Source: Bacillus_BD oryzisoli_A
GTDB taxonomy: Bacteria > Bacillota > Bacilli > Bacillales > Cytobacillaceae
Direction: 5' to 3'
Assembly (NCBI RefSeq): GCF_043641075.1
Contig: NZ_JBHZRC010000003.1
Coordinates: forward strand, 62,001 to 126,000
Length of the DNA stretch: 64,000 bases
The first letter of the stretch is position 1. Every line of letters begins with the position of its first letter. The position numbers and the translations under genes are program-made. The notes under the pieces were generated by a model, which saw only the letters and a program-made list of their open reading frames with translations, searched no databases and had not been told where the DNA came from. This document shows, piece after piece, positions 51,469-59,794 of the stretch.

Positions 51469-53448
51469 TCATCCTTCCGCTTTCAATTCTAATATTAAAT
51501 CACGAAGCTCTGCAGCACGCTCGAAGTTCAGTGCTCTCGCTGCTTCCTTCATTTCTATTTCCATATCGGCAATAACTTTTTCTCGTTCCTTTTTGGACAA
51601 ATTGACGAGTCCTGAAACCGCGCTGTATTCCTCCTGCTCTTCAGCCGCATGTGTTGCACGAATTACATCGCGAATTTCCTTTTGAATGGTCATCGGTGTA
51701 ATGCCGTGCTTCTGATTGTATTCCTCTTGAATCGCACGGCGCCGCTTTGTCTCATTAATGGCTATTTCCATTGAATTGGTCATTTTATCTGCATACATAA
51801 TAACCTGACCATTTGCGTTACGTGCAGCACGGCCGATTGTTTGAATCAGCGACCGTTCCGAACGCAGAAAGCCTTCCTTGTCGGCATCCAGAATCGCAAC
51901 AAGCGATACTTCTGGAATATCAAGTCCCTCCCGCAAAAGGTTGATCCCAACAAGGACATCATATTTTCCTAATCGGAGCTCGCGAATAATTTCAATCCGC
52001 TCCAGCGTTTTGATTTCAGAATGCAAATAATTTACTTTAATGCCGATTTCCTTTAAATAATCGGTTAAATCCTCAGACATTTTTTTCGTCAACGTCGTTA
52101 CCAAGACACGCTCATTTTTCTCGACCCGCTCATTGATTTCCGCAATCAGATCATCAATCTGCCCTTCAATCGGACGAACCGAAATGTTCGGATCCAATAA
52201 TCCTGTCGGACGGATAATCTGTTGAATCATTTCCGGTGTATGCTCCTGCTCATACGGGCCCGGTGTTGCAGAAACAAAAACAATATTCTTGATATGCTTT
52301 TCAAACTCAGAAAAAATAAGCGGACGGTTATCCAGTGCAGACGGGAGACGGAAGCCATGATCCACCAGAACCTGCTTTCTCGCTCTGTCACCATTATACA
52401 TCCCTCGAATTTGCGGGAGCGTCACATGGGACTCATCAATCACAATGAGGAAGTCCTCTGGGAAATAATCCAGGAGTGTATATGGTGTTGAACCCGGCGG
52501 CCTTAGTGTCAAATGACGGGAATAGTTTTCAATCCCTGAACAAAAGCCCATTTCTCTCATCATTTCCAAATCATAGCGCGTCCGCTGTTCGAGACGCTGC
52601 GCCTCTAATAATTTGCCGTCTTCACGAAGCTCTGCAAGTCTTTCCTCAAGCTCCTTTTCAATATTTTGAATCGCCACCTGCATTTTCTCTTCACGGGTAA
52701 CGAAGTGGGATGCCGGAAAAATGGCTACATGCTCTCTCTCGCCGATGATTTCTCCTGTTAAGGCATCTACTTCACGGATCCGATCTATTTCATCACCGAA
52801 AAATTCAATTCTTAAGCAATGTTCGTCCCTTGAAGCGGGAAAGATTTCAACCACATCGCCGCGCACACGGAACGTCCCGCGAATGAAATTGAGATCATTA
52901 CGGTCATATTGGATATCCACAAGCTTGTGAAGGAGCTGATTCCGTTCTATTTCCATGCCCACGCGTAAGGAACATACGAGGTCACGATATTCCTCCGGCG
53001 AACCTAAACCATAGATACAGGAAACACTTGCAATGATGATAACATCCTTCCGTTCAAATAATGAGGATGTCGCCGAGTGGCGCAGCTTATCAATCTCATC
53101 ATTAATACTGGCATCCTTTTCGATAAATGTATCTGTTGATGGGACATAGGCCTCCGGTTGGAAATAATCGTAGTAGCTGACAAAATACTCGACCGCATTG
53201 TTTGGAAAAAACTCTTTAAATTCACTGTACAGCTGTCCTGCGAGGGTTTTATTATGGGCAATAATCAACGTTGGTTTGTTTACTTCTTGTATGACATTTG
53301 AAACGGTAAATGTTTTACCTGTTCCAGTTGCACCGAGCAGTGTTTGATGCCGTTTCCCGGTATTAATCCCTTCTACAAGCTTTCTAATCGCCTCAGGCTG
53401 ATCCCCCTGCGGCGTATACTTTGAGACTAATTGAAATTGATCCTTCAC
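51469..53448 (-). CDS. uvrB: UvrABC excinuclease subunit B
   Basis: Helicase-like subunit that verifies damage and recruits UvrC. I start at GTG 53448 (GGAGG 7 bases upstream), giving 659 residues and the family N-terminus KDQFQLVSKYTPQGDQP; the frame extends upstream without an RBS. Walker A GATGTGKTF, the beta-hairpin region (YYDYFQPEAYVPSTDTFIEKD), DESHVTLPQ, the motif VI region IQTIGRAARN, and the C-terminal UVR domain are all present. Confidence 0.98.
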   Translation of the reverse strand: MKDQFQLVSKYTPQGDQPEAIRKLVEGINTGKRHQTLLGATGTGKTFTVSNVIQEVNKPTLIIAHNKTLAGQLYSEFKEFFPNNAVEYFVSYYDYFQPEAYVPSTDTFIEKDASINDEIDKLRHSATSSLFERKDVIIIASVSCIYGLGSPEEYRDLVCSLRVGMEIERNQLLHKLVDIQYDRNDLNFIRGTFRVRGDVVEIFPASRDEHCLRIEFFGDEIDRIREVDALTGEIIGEREHVAIFPASHFVTREEKMQVAIQNIEKELEERLAELREDGKLLEAQRLEQRTRYDLEMMREMGFCSGIENYSRHLTLRPPGSTPYTLLDYFPEDFLIVIDESHVTLPQIRGMYNGDRARKQVLVDHGFRLPSALDNRPLIFSEFEKHIKNIVFVSATPGPYEQEHTPEMIQQIIRPTGLLDPNISVRPIEGQIDDLIAEINERVEKNERVLVTTLTKKMSEDLTDYLKEIGIKVNYLHSEIKTLERIEIIRELRLGKYDVLVGINLLREGLDIPEVSLVAILDADKEGFLRSERSLIQTIGRAARNANGQVIMYADKMTNSMEIAINETKRRRAIQEEYNQKHGITPMTIQKEIRDVIRATHAAEEQEEYSAVSGLVNLSKKEREKVIADMEIEMKEAARALNFERAAELRDLILELKAEG

Positions 53449-53632
53449 ATGCTTTCCTCCCATTCTTCCATCCATATCTATCTTCATCCGTATCCAATTT
53501 TTTCATCTATTCCCATTCTACCACAATGCCATAAAAACAAACCACTTTTACAGCGAACAAATATTCTATTATTTAATAAACGTAATGATATTCGTTGATT
53601 TCCGTTCAAGAAGCTTTACATACTCAATAACG

Positions 53633-53668
53633 AAAAAACCTGCCTCCTTTTATTACGGTGACAGGTTT
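53633..53668 (-). terminator. Terminator of csbA
   Basis: AAACCTG/CAGGTTT arms with TTTTTT on the minus strand. Confidence 0.75.
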
Positions 53669-53672
53669 CATC

Positions 53673-53906
53673 TTATGATGTATGCTTAATTTTTTGTTTG
53701 ATTCGATCTCCGTACCAAAAGCCAACTGTTAAGGAAAAGGCATCTACGACAATCAGCCACATGGTATGGGTATATCCCTTATACACAGAGGCTGCAATTA
53801 ATGCCACCGTCAAAACAAGGGCTAGTACTCGGTTATAGGTTACCCTTGTAAACCACACAACCAAGAGACCTGGTAAAAAAAGGGCTGATAAGAATTTTAA
53901 AAACAA
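53673..53906 (-). CDS. csbA: CsbA-like small membrane protein
   Basis: 77 residues, three hydrophobic helices, resembling B. subtilis CsbA (FTRVTYN..ALVLTVALI..VYKGYT), a general-stress (sigma-B) gene of unknown function that also lies next to uvrB. TTG start at 53906 with GGTGA about 5 bases upstream. I do not see a sigma-B promoter (GTTTAA/GGGTAT), so regulation by sigma-B is not supported here. Confidence 0.85.
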   Translation of the reverse strand: MFLKFLSALFLPGLLVVWFTRVTYNRVLALVLTVALIAASVYKGYTHTMWLIVVDAFSLTVGFWYGDRIKQKIKHTS

Positions 53907-53993
53907 TCACATCACCTGCTCCTAATGGAGATTATTAAGTCCCGGAAAAGAAGCATCCGTTCTTCGGAAATGCAGCTCCCTTTCTTATGTGGA

Positions 53994-55334
53994 CTATTTC
54001 ACTTCTTCCAGTGGCTCAACCGGCTGATCAATCTCTGCCAGCCTTTCAACTTCAATAAATAATATATGCTGTTGATCAATCTCTTTTATTGTAAATTTAA
54101 AGCCCTCTGCTTCGATGACATCGCCTAATTGCACATCATACTTTTGATTTAAAAACCAGCCGCCAATTGTGTCAACAACTTCTTCATCAAAATGAGTTCT
54201 AAGCAGTTCATTTACTTCTGATATAAGAAGCTTTGCGTCAAAGATATAATGCCCTTCACCCTTTTTTCTGATTTCAGGCACTTCATCCGCATCAAATTCA
54301 TCACGAATTTCACCAACAATTTCTTCAATCATGTCTTCCATCGTAACTAGACCTGCTGTCCCACCATATTCATCATGGAGTATTGCCATATATCCGCGTT
54401 CCTTTTGCAATAAACGTAAAAGGTCATGAATCGGAATGGTTTCAATTACAGAGACGACAGGTTTCACAAAATCCTTTACCTTCGCGTCAGGGTTGTCCAC
54501 CCAGGCCGTTAAAGGATCTTTAATATGCATGATACCGATAATCCGATCCTTATCACCACCGTCAGTAACGGGATAGCGTGTGTATTTTTCTGTTTCGATA
54601 ATACTAATGACTTCTTCCTTTGTGGCATTTGTGGAAATAGTGGCCATTTCCATTCTCGGCACCATGATTTCCTTTGCAATTCGCTCATCAAAATCGAATA
54701 CATTCGTCACATATTTATATTCTGATTGATTGATTTCTCCGCTTTCATAGCTTTCAGAAAGGATAATGCGCAGTTCATCCTCAGAGCGTGACAGTTCATT
54801 TTCCGTTACATTTTTAAAGCCAAATAATCCAGTAATAAAACGTGCGGAGTGATTCATAAACCAAACAATCGGATAAGTTAAATGGTTGAACCAAACTAAC
54901 GGCTTGGCAATCGCCAGTGTAATCGTTTCGCTTTTTTGGATGGCAAATGACTTCGGTGCCAATTCCCCAACGACCACATTTAAAAATGTAATGACAGAGA
55001 AAGCAATAATAAAGGAGATGGAGCCTGATACCGATGTTGGAATCGGCAGGCTTTCAAAAATGGGGTCAATCACACTGGCAACTGTTGGTTCCCCCAGCCA
55101 ACCAATCCCTAAAGCTGTAACGGTAATTCCTAACTGACAGGTTGATAAATATTCATCTAAATTTCTCGTTACCTTTTGCGCGGCGGTTGCATTTTTATTT
55201 CCTTCTTCAACCAATTGATTAATTCTTGTCCCTCTCACTCTTATGATTGAAAACTCTGCAGCAACAAAAAAAGCCGTTAAGGCAATTAAAATGAGAAGAA
55301 TGAGTAAGTTTAGACTGTCCAATTCCCCCTTCAC
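53994..55334 (-). CDS. CNNM/CorC-family transporter-like protein (DUF21-CBS-CorC)
   Basis: About 446 residues: a DUF21 membrane domain with four helices (to about 195), a CBS pair (about 210-335; IMVPRMEM, YTRYPVTD, HDEYGGTAGLVTMEDMIEEIVGEI), and a C-terminal CorC/HlyC domain (about 350-430). Bacillus relatives (YhdP, YqhB, YrkA) include Mg efflux proteins; older databases call them hemolysin-like. The start is uncertain: GTG 55334 lies 14 bases after AAGGAGGTG, and a perfect 7-bp hairpin containing this GTG lies between that RBS and an in-frame TTG at 55322. Confidence 0.92.
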   Translation of the reverse strand: MKGELDSLNLLILLILIALTAFFVAAEFSIIRVRGTRINQLVEEGNKNATAAQKVTRNLDEYLSTCQLGITVTALGIGWLGEPTVASVIDPIFESLPIPTSVSGSISFIIAFSVITFLNVVVGELAPKSFAIQKSETITLAIAKPLVWFNHLTYPIVWFMNHSARFITGLFGFKNVTENELSRSEDELRIILSESYESGEINQSEYKYVTNVFDFDERIAKEIMVPRMEMATISTNATKEEVISIIETEKYTRYPVTDGGDKDRIIGIMHIKDPLTAWVDNPDAKVKDFVKPVVSVIETIPIHDLLRLLQKERGYMAILHDEYGGTAGLVTMEDMIEEIVGEIRDEFDADEVPEIRKKGEGHYIFDAKLLISEVNELLRTHFDEEVVDTIGGWFLNQKYDVQLGDVIEAEGFKFTIKEIDQQHILFIEVERLAEIDQPVEPLEEVK

Positions 55335-55362
55335 TTTTCGTGAAGGTTCACCTCCTTGAATA
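55322..55362 (-). promoter_or_regulatory. Translation-initiation hairpin of the CNNM gene
   Basis: On the minus strand AAGGAGGTGAA is followed by CCTTCAC-loop-GTGAAGG, then GGGAATTG. The hairpin holds the GTG start; if folded it would bring the Shine-Dalgarno to a normal distance from TTG 55322. Confidence 0.45.
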
Positions 55363-55525
55363 TGCAGCAGTCACTCCGAATAAACTGTGGAATGACGTAC
55401 TGAAACGAAACATCCAGCTTGGACTGTTTCACCATTCTAATTCTTATTTTACTACTTAGCCATAAAGATGAAAAGAAACACCTTCATTTCCTTTTTAATA
55501 TGGCTTTTTTATCCTAGAAATAATT

Positions 55526-55566
55526 AAAAATCATGAGCCCTAGAAGGATGCCCATGATTTTTATTT
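55526..55566. terminator. Hairpin upstream of czrA, terminator-like on both strands
   Basis: AAAATCATG/CATGATTTT arms with a further GC pair; TATTTTT follows on the plus strand and TTTTTAATT on the minus strand. As there is no plus-strand gene upstream, it may stop czcD transcription that has read through czrA in antisense. Confidence 0.6.
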
Positions 55567-55576
55567 TTAAAATCGT

Positions 55577-55582
55577 TATAAT
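55577..55582 (+). promoter_or_regulatory. Likely -10 box of czrA
   Basis: A perfect TATAAT 20 bases before the TTG start; the -35 region (TGATTT) is weak and lies in the preceding hairpin. The mRNA would have a very short leader, starting at about the RBS. Confidence 0.45.
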
Positions 55583-55602
55583 AGGTTCAGGAGGTGAGTG
55601 CA

Positions 55603-55920
55603 TTGGAAAATGAAAATCCAATCGAAGAGTTTAAAGAACTAGATGAAGAGACGCTCTTTATTGTTTCGCAAACCTTTAAAGCCTTATCAGACCCAACTCG
55701 AATTCGGATTCTGCATTTATTGTTTACCGGGGAGCATTCCGTCAACGAAATCGCTGAGAAATTGTCCCTGCTTCAATCAACCGTTTCACATCAGCTTCGT
55801 TTTTTGAAAAATTTACGACTTGTCACCTTTCGCCGCGAAGGGACTACCTTATTCTATACACATGATGACGAGCATGTCATGGATATATTAAAGCAAACTA
55901 TTGAGCATGCCCACCACTAA
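55603..55920 (+). CDS. czrA: ArsR-family zinc-responsive repressor CzrA
   Basis: Winged-helix metal sensor that releases DNA when zinc or cobalt binds. TTG 55603 is chosen because AGGAGGTG lies 6 bases upstream, giving 105 residues. HTH: SVNEIAEKLSLLQSTVSHQLRFLK. The alpha-5 metal site of CzrA/SmtB is complete: Asp89, His91, His102 and His105 in the D-x-H...H-x2-H spacing. It is convergent with czcD and their stop codons overlap. Its probable operator is in the czcD promoter (56899-56922). Confidence 0.95.
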   Translation: MENENPIEEFKELDEETLFIVSQTFKALSDPTRIRILHLLFTGEHSVNEIAEKLSLLQSTVSHQLRFLKNLRLVTFRREGTTLFYTHDDEHVMDILKQTIEHAHH

Positions 55921-56861
55921 TTACAGCCTTGGTGAGGGTTTGGACAGCCTAATTCATCTCGTTCCACTTGAATGGTGCTATGTTCAATGCCGAATTCATC
56001 ATGGAGAATTACCTGGGCCTGCTCTAGTATTTGATCATGGATGCCATTTTCTAAAATGGCTATATGACAGCTTAGCATCGGCATTCCCGAAGTGATTGAC
56101 CAAACATGGAGATCATGCACCTCTTTCACTTCCGCAATGTTACTTAATGCTGCCTTTACATCTTCCAGTTTGATTTGAGCAGGTGCTCCTTCCATTAGGA
56201 TATGGAAGGAATCCTTCGTGACTCTCCAGCCGCTGATAATAATCAGAACTGCTACAATCAGGCTTGCAATCGGATCGGCCATTCCCCAGCCAAAGAAAAT
56301 CATCAGCAATGCCGCAACAATAGCTCCTACTGAACCAAGCATATCTCCCATTACATGAAGAAAAGCACTTCTTACATTTAGATTTTCATCCTTGTCACCG
56401 CGCATTAATATCCAAGCGGCAAGGATGTTAACGAGGAGACCAATGACTGAAATCGCCAGCATCCCCATGCTTTGCACTTCAGGCGGATTGGCAAAGCGTT
56501 GAAAGGCTTCGTAAAATATATAGATTGAAATAATTATTAACGTCAAGCCATTTAAGGCAGCAGCAATAATTTCAAACCTTTTATAGCCGAAGGTCTTTGA
56601 TTGTGATGCAGCTTTTTCCCCTAGTTTAAGAGCAAAAAAGCTTAATCCCAATGCTGCCGCATCACTGAGCATATGACCGGCATCCGCAAGCAAAGCCAGA
56701 CTGTTTGTTACTAATCCCCCAATTACTTCGACTACCATAAAGGTAGTGATGAGGAGAAACGAAAGAAATAATGCTTTCTTATTTGCAGAATGTCCATGAT
56801 GATGGTGTCCATGGTGATGACCGTGTGAGTGTCCATGCGAATGACCGTGATGGTGGCCCAT
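55917..56861 (-). CDS. czcD: Zinc/cobalt/cadmium exporter CzcD (CDF family)
   Basis: 314 residues from ATG 56861 (AGGGG 5 bases upstream). N-terminal His-rich stretch (residues 3-24, mostly HGH repeats), six helices, and a cytoplasmic C-terminal domain with HxH-type residues (EVHDLHVWSI). The metal-transport site is His63-x3-Asp67 in helix II and His169-x3-Asp173 in helix V, the HD-HD set of zinc CDF proteins. Regulation: a 24-bp inverted repeat just downstream of its -10 box fits CzrA. Its stop overlaps that of czrA by 3 bases. Confidence 0.96.
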   Translation of the reverse strand: MGHHHGHSHGHSHGHHHGHHHHGHSANKKALFLSFLLITTFMVVEVIGGLVTNSLALLADAGHMLSDAAALGLSFFALKLGEKAASQSKTFGYKRFEIIAAALNGLTLIIISIYIFYEAFQRFANPPEVQSMGMLAISVIGLLVNILAAWILMRGDKDENLNVRSAFLHVMGDMLGSVGAIVAALLMIFFGWGMADPIASLIVAVLIIISGWRVTKDSFHILMEGAPAQIKLEDVKAALSNIAEVKEVHDLHVWSITSGMPMLSCHIAILENGIHDQILEQAQVILHDEFGIEHSTIQVERDELGCPNPHQGCN

Positions 56862-56898
56862 TGCAACCCCTGCTTTCTTTATATAATCACTTATTCGT

Positions 56899-56922
56899 AT
56901 ATATGAGTATGTGTTCATATAT
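56899..56922. promoter_or_regulatory. CzrA operator at the czcD promoter
   Basis: ATATATGA-N8-TCATATAT, perfect 8-bp arms, the 12-2-12 type of ArsR/SmtB site. It abuts the -10 box and covers the start point. Confidence 0.8.
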
Positions 56923-56951
56923 ATTATGATAGACATTGGATAAAAGTTCAA
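56923..56951 (-). promoter_or_regulatory. Sigma-A promoter of czcD
   Basis: -35 TTGAAC (56946-56951), 17-base spacer, -10 CATAAT (56923-56928) on the minus strand. Confidence 0.75.
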
Positions 56952-57286
56952 CAAAAATATATACTTTTTGGAATATCGTATTATTCGCAATGCATTAGAT
57001 TGTTCATTGTACGTTTGTTGAAGGCCTCCTTGAGACAGTTCTGGTGTTTTGTGTGCTTGTTTTGTCCTTTAGAAAGCTTCTATAAAACAAAGTCTTGCTT
57101 AGCTGTCAGTGCTTTGTTCATTATAAGGAAAATACTACTTTTAGCCCCAAGTATCCCCAAAACATAATATAACGCCTTTAACTTCAACCTTATTGTTACC
57201 CATTCGAATCAGCCAAGTATATAATCAACTGCCCCAATCAATACTATATAGGTGGAAAATCTGTATGTTATTTCTAGGAGGTTATT

Positions 57287-58153
57287 ATGGGGAACTCCAA
57301 TTTAAAAAAGGCAGAAACAGGAGCCCTAATTAGTATTTTAGCCTACGTGATTTTATCTGCTTTTAAACTACTAATGGGCTATCTAGGAAATTCTGAAGCA
57401 TTAAAAGCTGATGGTTTGAATAACTTAACCGACATTATGGCTTCACTTGCTGTTTTTATCGGTTTAAGAATCTCGCAAAAACCACCGGATGAAAACCATC
57501 GCTACGGACATTCAAGAGCAGAAACCATCGCCTCTTTAGTGGCTGCGTTTATTATGATATCAGTTGGGATTCAAGTGATCAAAGGCTCTGTAGAGGCCTT
57601 TTTTAACCCGGATGATACGACCCCTGATATCATAACTGCTTTGGTCGCCTTGGTCTCAGCCTTATTTATGTATGGTATCTATCGTTACAATTTGAAATTA
57701 TCAAAAAGTCTTAACAGTAAATCCCTCTATTCGGCTGCGCAGGATAACCGCTCGGATGCATTAGTTAGCGTCGGCGCTGCCATTGGTATAACCGGATCGT
57801 ATTTTGGTATTGGCTGGCTTGACCCGCTGACCGCTGGCATTGTCGGATTTATCATCTGCTATACAGCATGGGAGATTTTTAAGGATGCTGCACTTGATCT
57901 TACGGATGCCTTCGAGGTATCAAAACTGAACGAAATCGAGGAAACAATTCGGAACACACCAGGTGTGAAGCTGGTAAAGGACATTAAGGCAAGATTGCAT
58001 GGAAACCGAGCCATCGTCGATGCGACTATATTCGTTGAGCCAACCTTAACGGTGATTGAAGGACACCAGATTGCCGAAGAGGTGGAGGATCGGCTGCTTG
58101 AAAACCATCAAATTAATGATTCTACGATCCATATCGAGCCGCAAATGGGTTGA
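57287..58153 (+). CDS. Cation diffusion facilitator, probable manganese exporter (MneP/MneS type)
   Basis: 288 residues, six helices and a C-terminal domain (TPGVKLVKDIKARLHGNRAIVDATIFVEP). The transport site is Asn45-x3-Asp49 and Asp153-x3-Asp157, the N-D/D-D set of Mn-type CDF proteins, unlike the H-D/H-D set of czcD next door. TAGGAGG lies 6 bases before ATG. The 296-bp region upstream has no recognisable MntR box or yybP-ykoY element. The 58272 repeat array lies just downstream. Confidence 0.9.
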   Translation: MGNSNLKKAETGALISILAYVILSAFKLLMGYLGNSEALKADGLNNLTDIMASLAVFIGLRISQKPPDENHRYGHSRAETIASLVAAFIMISVGIQVIKGSVEAFFNPDDTTPDIITALVALVSALFMYGIYRYNLKLSKSLNSKSLYSAAQDNRSDALVSVGAAIGITGSYFGIGWLDPLTAGIVGFIICYTAWEIFKDAALDLTDAFEVSKLNEIEETIRNTPGVKLVKDIKARLHGNRAIVDATIFVEPTLTVIEGHQIAEEVEDRLLENHQINDSTIHIEPQMG

Positions 58154-58271
58154 AGTAAAAAAAGCAGTTTCTACAGAAGCTAATTAAATCGAAAAGTAGT
58201 TCACGTTAAATAAGAGTAATTAAATCAACAAGGAAAATAGCATTAACCACAAATGAATTAATTTCACAGAA

Positions 58272-58866
58272 ATGTCCTTCATCTACCCCATGAAGGACAT
58301 GTCATTTCTTTTGCTTCACAACAATGTCCTACATCCACCCTTTGAAGGACATGTCATTTCTTTTGCTTCACAACAATGTCCTTCATCCACCCCATGAAGG
58401 ACATGTCATTTCTTTTGCTTCACAACAATGTCCTTCATCCACCCTTTGAAGGACACTTCATTCTTTTGCTTCACAACAATGTCCTTCATCTACCCCATGA
58501 AGGACATGTCATTTCTTNNNNNNNNNNNNNNNNNNNNNNNNNNNNNNNNNNNNNNNNNNNNNNNNNNNNNNNNNNNNNNNNNNNNNNNNNNNNNNNNNNN
58601 NNNNNNNNNNNNNNNNNTTGCTTCACAACAATGTCCTTCATCCACCCTATGAAGGACATGTCATTTCTTTTGCTTCACAACAATGTCCTTCATCTACCCC
58701 ATGAAGGACATATCATTTCTTTGCTTCACAACAATGTCCTTCATCCACCCTATGAAGGACATGTCATTTCTTTTGCTTCACAACAATGTCCTTCATCCAC
58801 CCCATGAAGGACATGTCATTTCTTTTACTTCACAACAATGTCCTTCATCTACCCCATGAAGGACAT
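58272..58866 (+). repeat. Tandem array of 29-nt hairpins, 52-bp period, interrupted by scaffold gap
   Basis: Each unit is ATGTCCTTCAT-loop(7)-ATGAAGGACAT, an 11-bp perfect stem, followed by a near-identical 23-base linker (GTCATTTCTTTTGCTTCACA-type). Units start at 58272, 58324, 58376, 58428 and 58479, then after the gap at 58631, 58683, 58734, 58786 and 58838. Spacing is 52 bp with two 51-bp steps. Stem changes are often compensated (CAT..ATG versus CA..TG with altered loop). The linkers are all alike, so it is not CRISPR. Confidence 0.95.
58518..58617. other. Assembly gap (100 N) inside the repeat array
   Basis: Exactly 100 N, the conventional filler for a gap of unknown size. True copy number is unknown, and the join of the two flanks is not proven by sequence. 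Confidence 0.99.
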
Positions 58867-59095
58867 TTCAAACTTAATATATTGTTGAAATGTCCTTCTT
58901 TGTTGTTTTAGTTTTAAATAACACTATTCTGTATGAGTTGGCATCTTTACCACAGGAAGTAAACTACTGATCATACACGATTAGCTCCTTTTGTTTACCT
59001 CTACTTAACTATCTCCACCATTTTTTCACAACCATCTACATGAAAAATCTTCTAAGATAAAATGCTTGGACATATATTTAGCATATCCAACGTAA
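58867..59095. other. AT-rich gap between the array and the YitT-like gene
   Basis: Contains one more half unit (ATGTCCTTCTTTG) near 58891 and TAAAAT/TATATTTAGCATA stretches that could be weak promoter elements. No gene is seen. Confidence 0.35.
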
Positions 59096-59680
59096 ATGAA
59101 GGTGACTGTTATTATTCAGAAAATACCTGTTGTTTTTATTGGCAGCCTTTTGATGGGAATAGGAATTAATGGTTTTCTGGTGCCATATCATTTGATTGAT
59201 GGCGGCATTATTGGGATTGCTCTTATCTTGCATTACTATTTTGAAGCACAGGTTGGACTTACGATGATCCTCCTGAGTGTACCTTTATTTCTATATACAT
59301 GGCTTCGTGAGAGATCGTATTTCTATCATAGTCTGTACGGTCTCTTTATTGCCGCTTTTTTCATTGATTGGCTCGCACCAATTAAACATCAGCTCCATCT
59401 GCCGATTCTTGCAAGTGCCTTGTTAGGCGGAGCATTTATCGGACTAGGCACTGGTCTCATGCTACGTTATCAGACAAGCACTGGCGGAACGGATTTGCTG
59501 GCCAAATTGGTTGCCAACTCCTCCTCCTTGAATATTGGAATCGTTATTTTCATGATTGACGGCTTGATTGTAACAGCAGGCTTTAGTGTGTTAGGGCTGA
59601 GAACCTTCCTTTTTTCCTGTATTGCAATTATCACTGTCGGCGTCATGAGCTCCCTCATTATCGGGCCGACAAAACACTGA
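59096..59680 (+). CDS. YitT-family membrane protein (short form)
   Basis: 194 residues, five or six hydrophobic helices, with the YitT-family features GSLLMGIGINGFLVPYHLIDGGIIGIALIL and GLMLRYQTSTGGTDLLAKL. It lacks the C-terminal DUF2179 domain usually found in YitT proteins of about 280 residues. ATG 59096 has no Shine-Dalgarno upstream; a GAAGGTGA lies just inside the gene, so the start is uncertain. Function unknown. Confidence 0.82.
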   Translation: MKVTVIIQKIPVVFIGSLLMGIGINGFLVPYHLIDGGIIGIALILHYYFEAQVGLTMILLSVPLFLYTWLRERSYFYHSLYGLFIAAFFIDWLAPIKHQLHLPILASALLGGAFIGLGTGLMLRYQTSTGGTDLLAKLVANSSSLNIGIVIFMIDGLIVTAGFSVLGLRTFLFSCIAIITVGVMSSLIIGPTKH

Positions 59681-59753
59681 GTAGCAATCTTGAATATTTG
59701 CATATTTCGGGAAAGTAGAGAGGGATGGGTATGAATCTCCTGCCTGAAACTCG

Positions 59754-59787
59754 AAAAAAAGCCCCGATACTAACGTATCAAGGCTTT
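59754..59787 (-). terminator. Terminator of glnA
   Basis: AAAGCC..GATAC-TAAC-GTATC..GGCTTT stem with a CC/AA internal loop and TTTTTTT on the minus strand. Confidence 0.88.
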
Positions 59788-59794
59788 CAACTAA

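Noticed and set aside
56991..57286. yybP-ykoY manganese riboswitch or MntR box before the Mn-type CDF
   Set aside because: The conserved motifs of either element are not visible in this AT-rich stretch.
58376..58807. Long open frame running through the hairpin array and the N gap
   Set aside because: It exists only because the repeat lacks stops in that frame; it spans unknown bases, has no RBS and codes for a repeated low-complexity peptide.
58272..58866. CRISPR-like array (29-nt palindromic repeats with 23-nt spacers)
   Set aside because: The 'spacers' are all nearly identical and there are no cas genes nearby; it is a simple tandem repeat.
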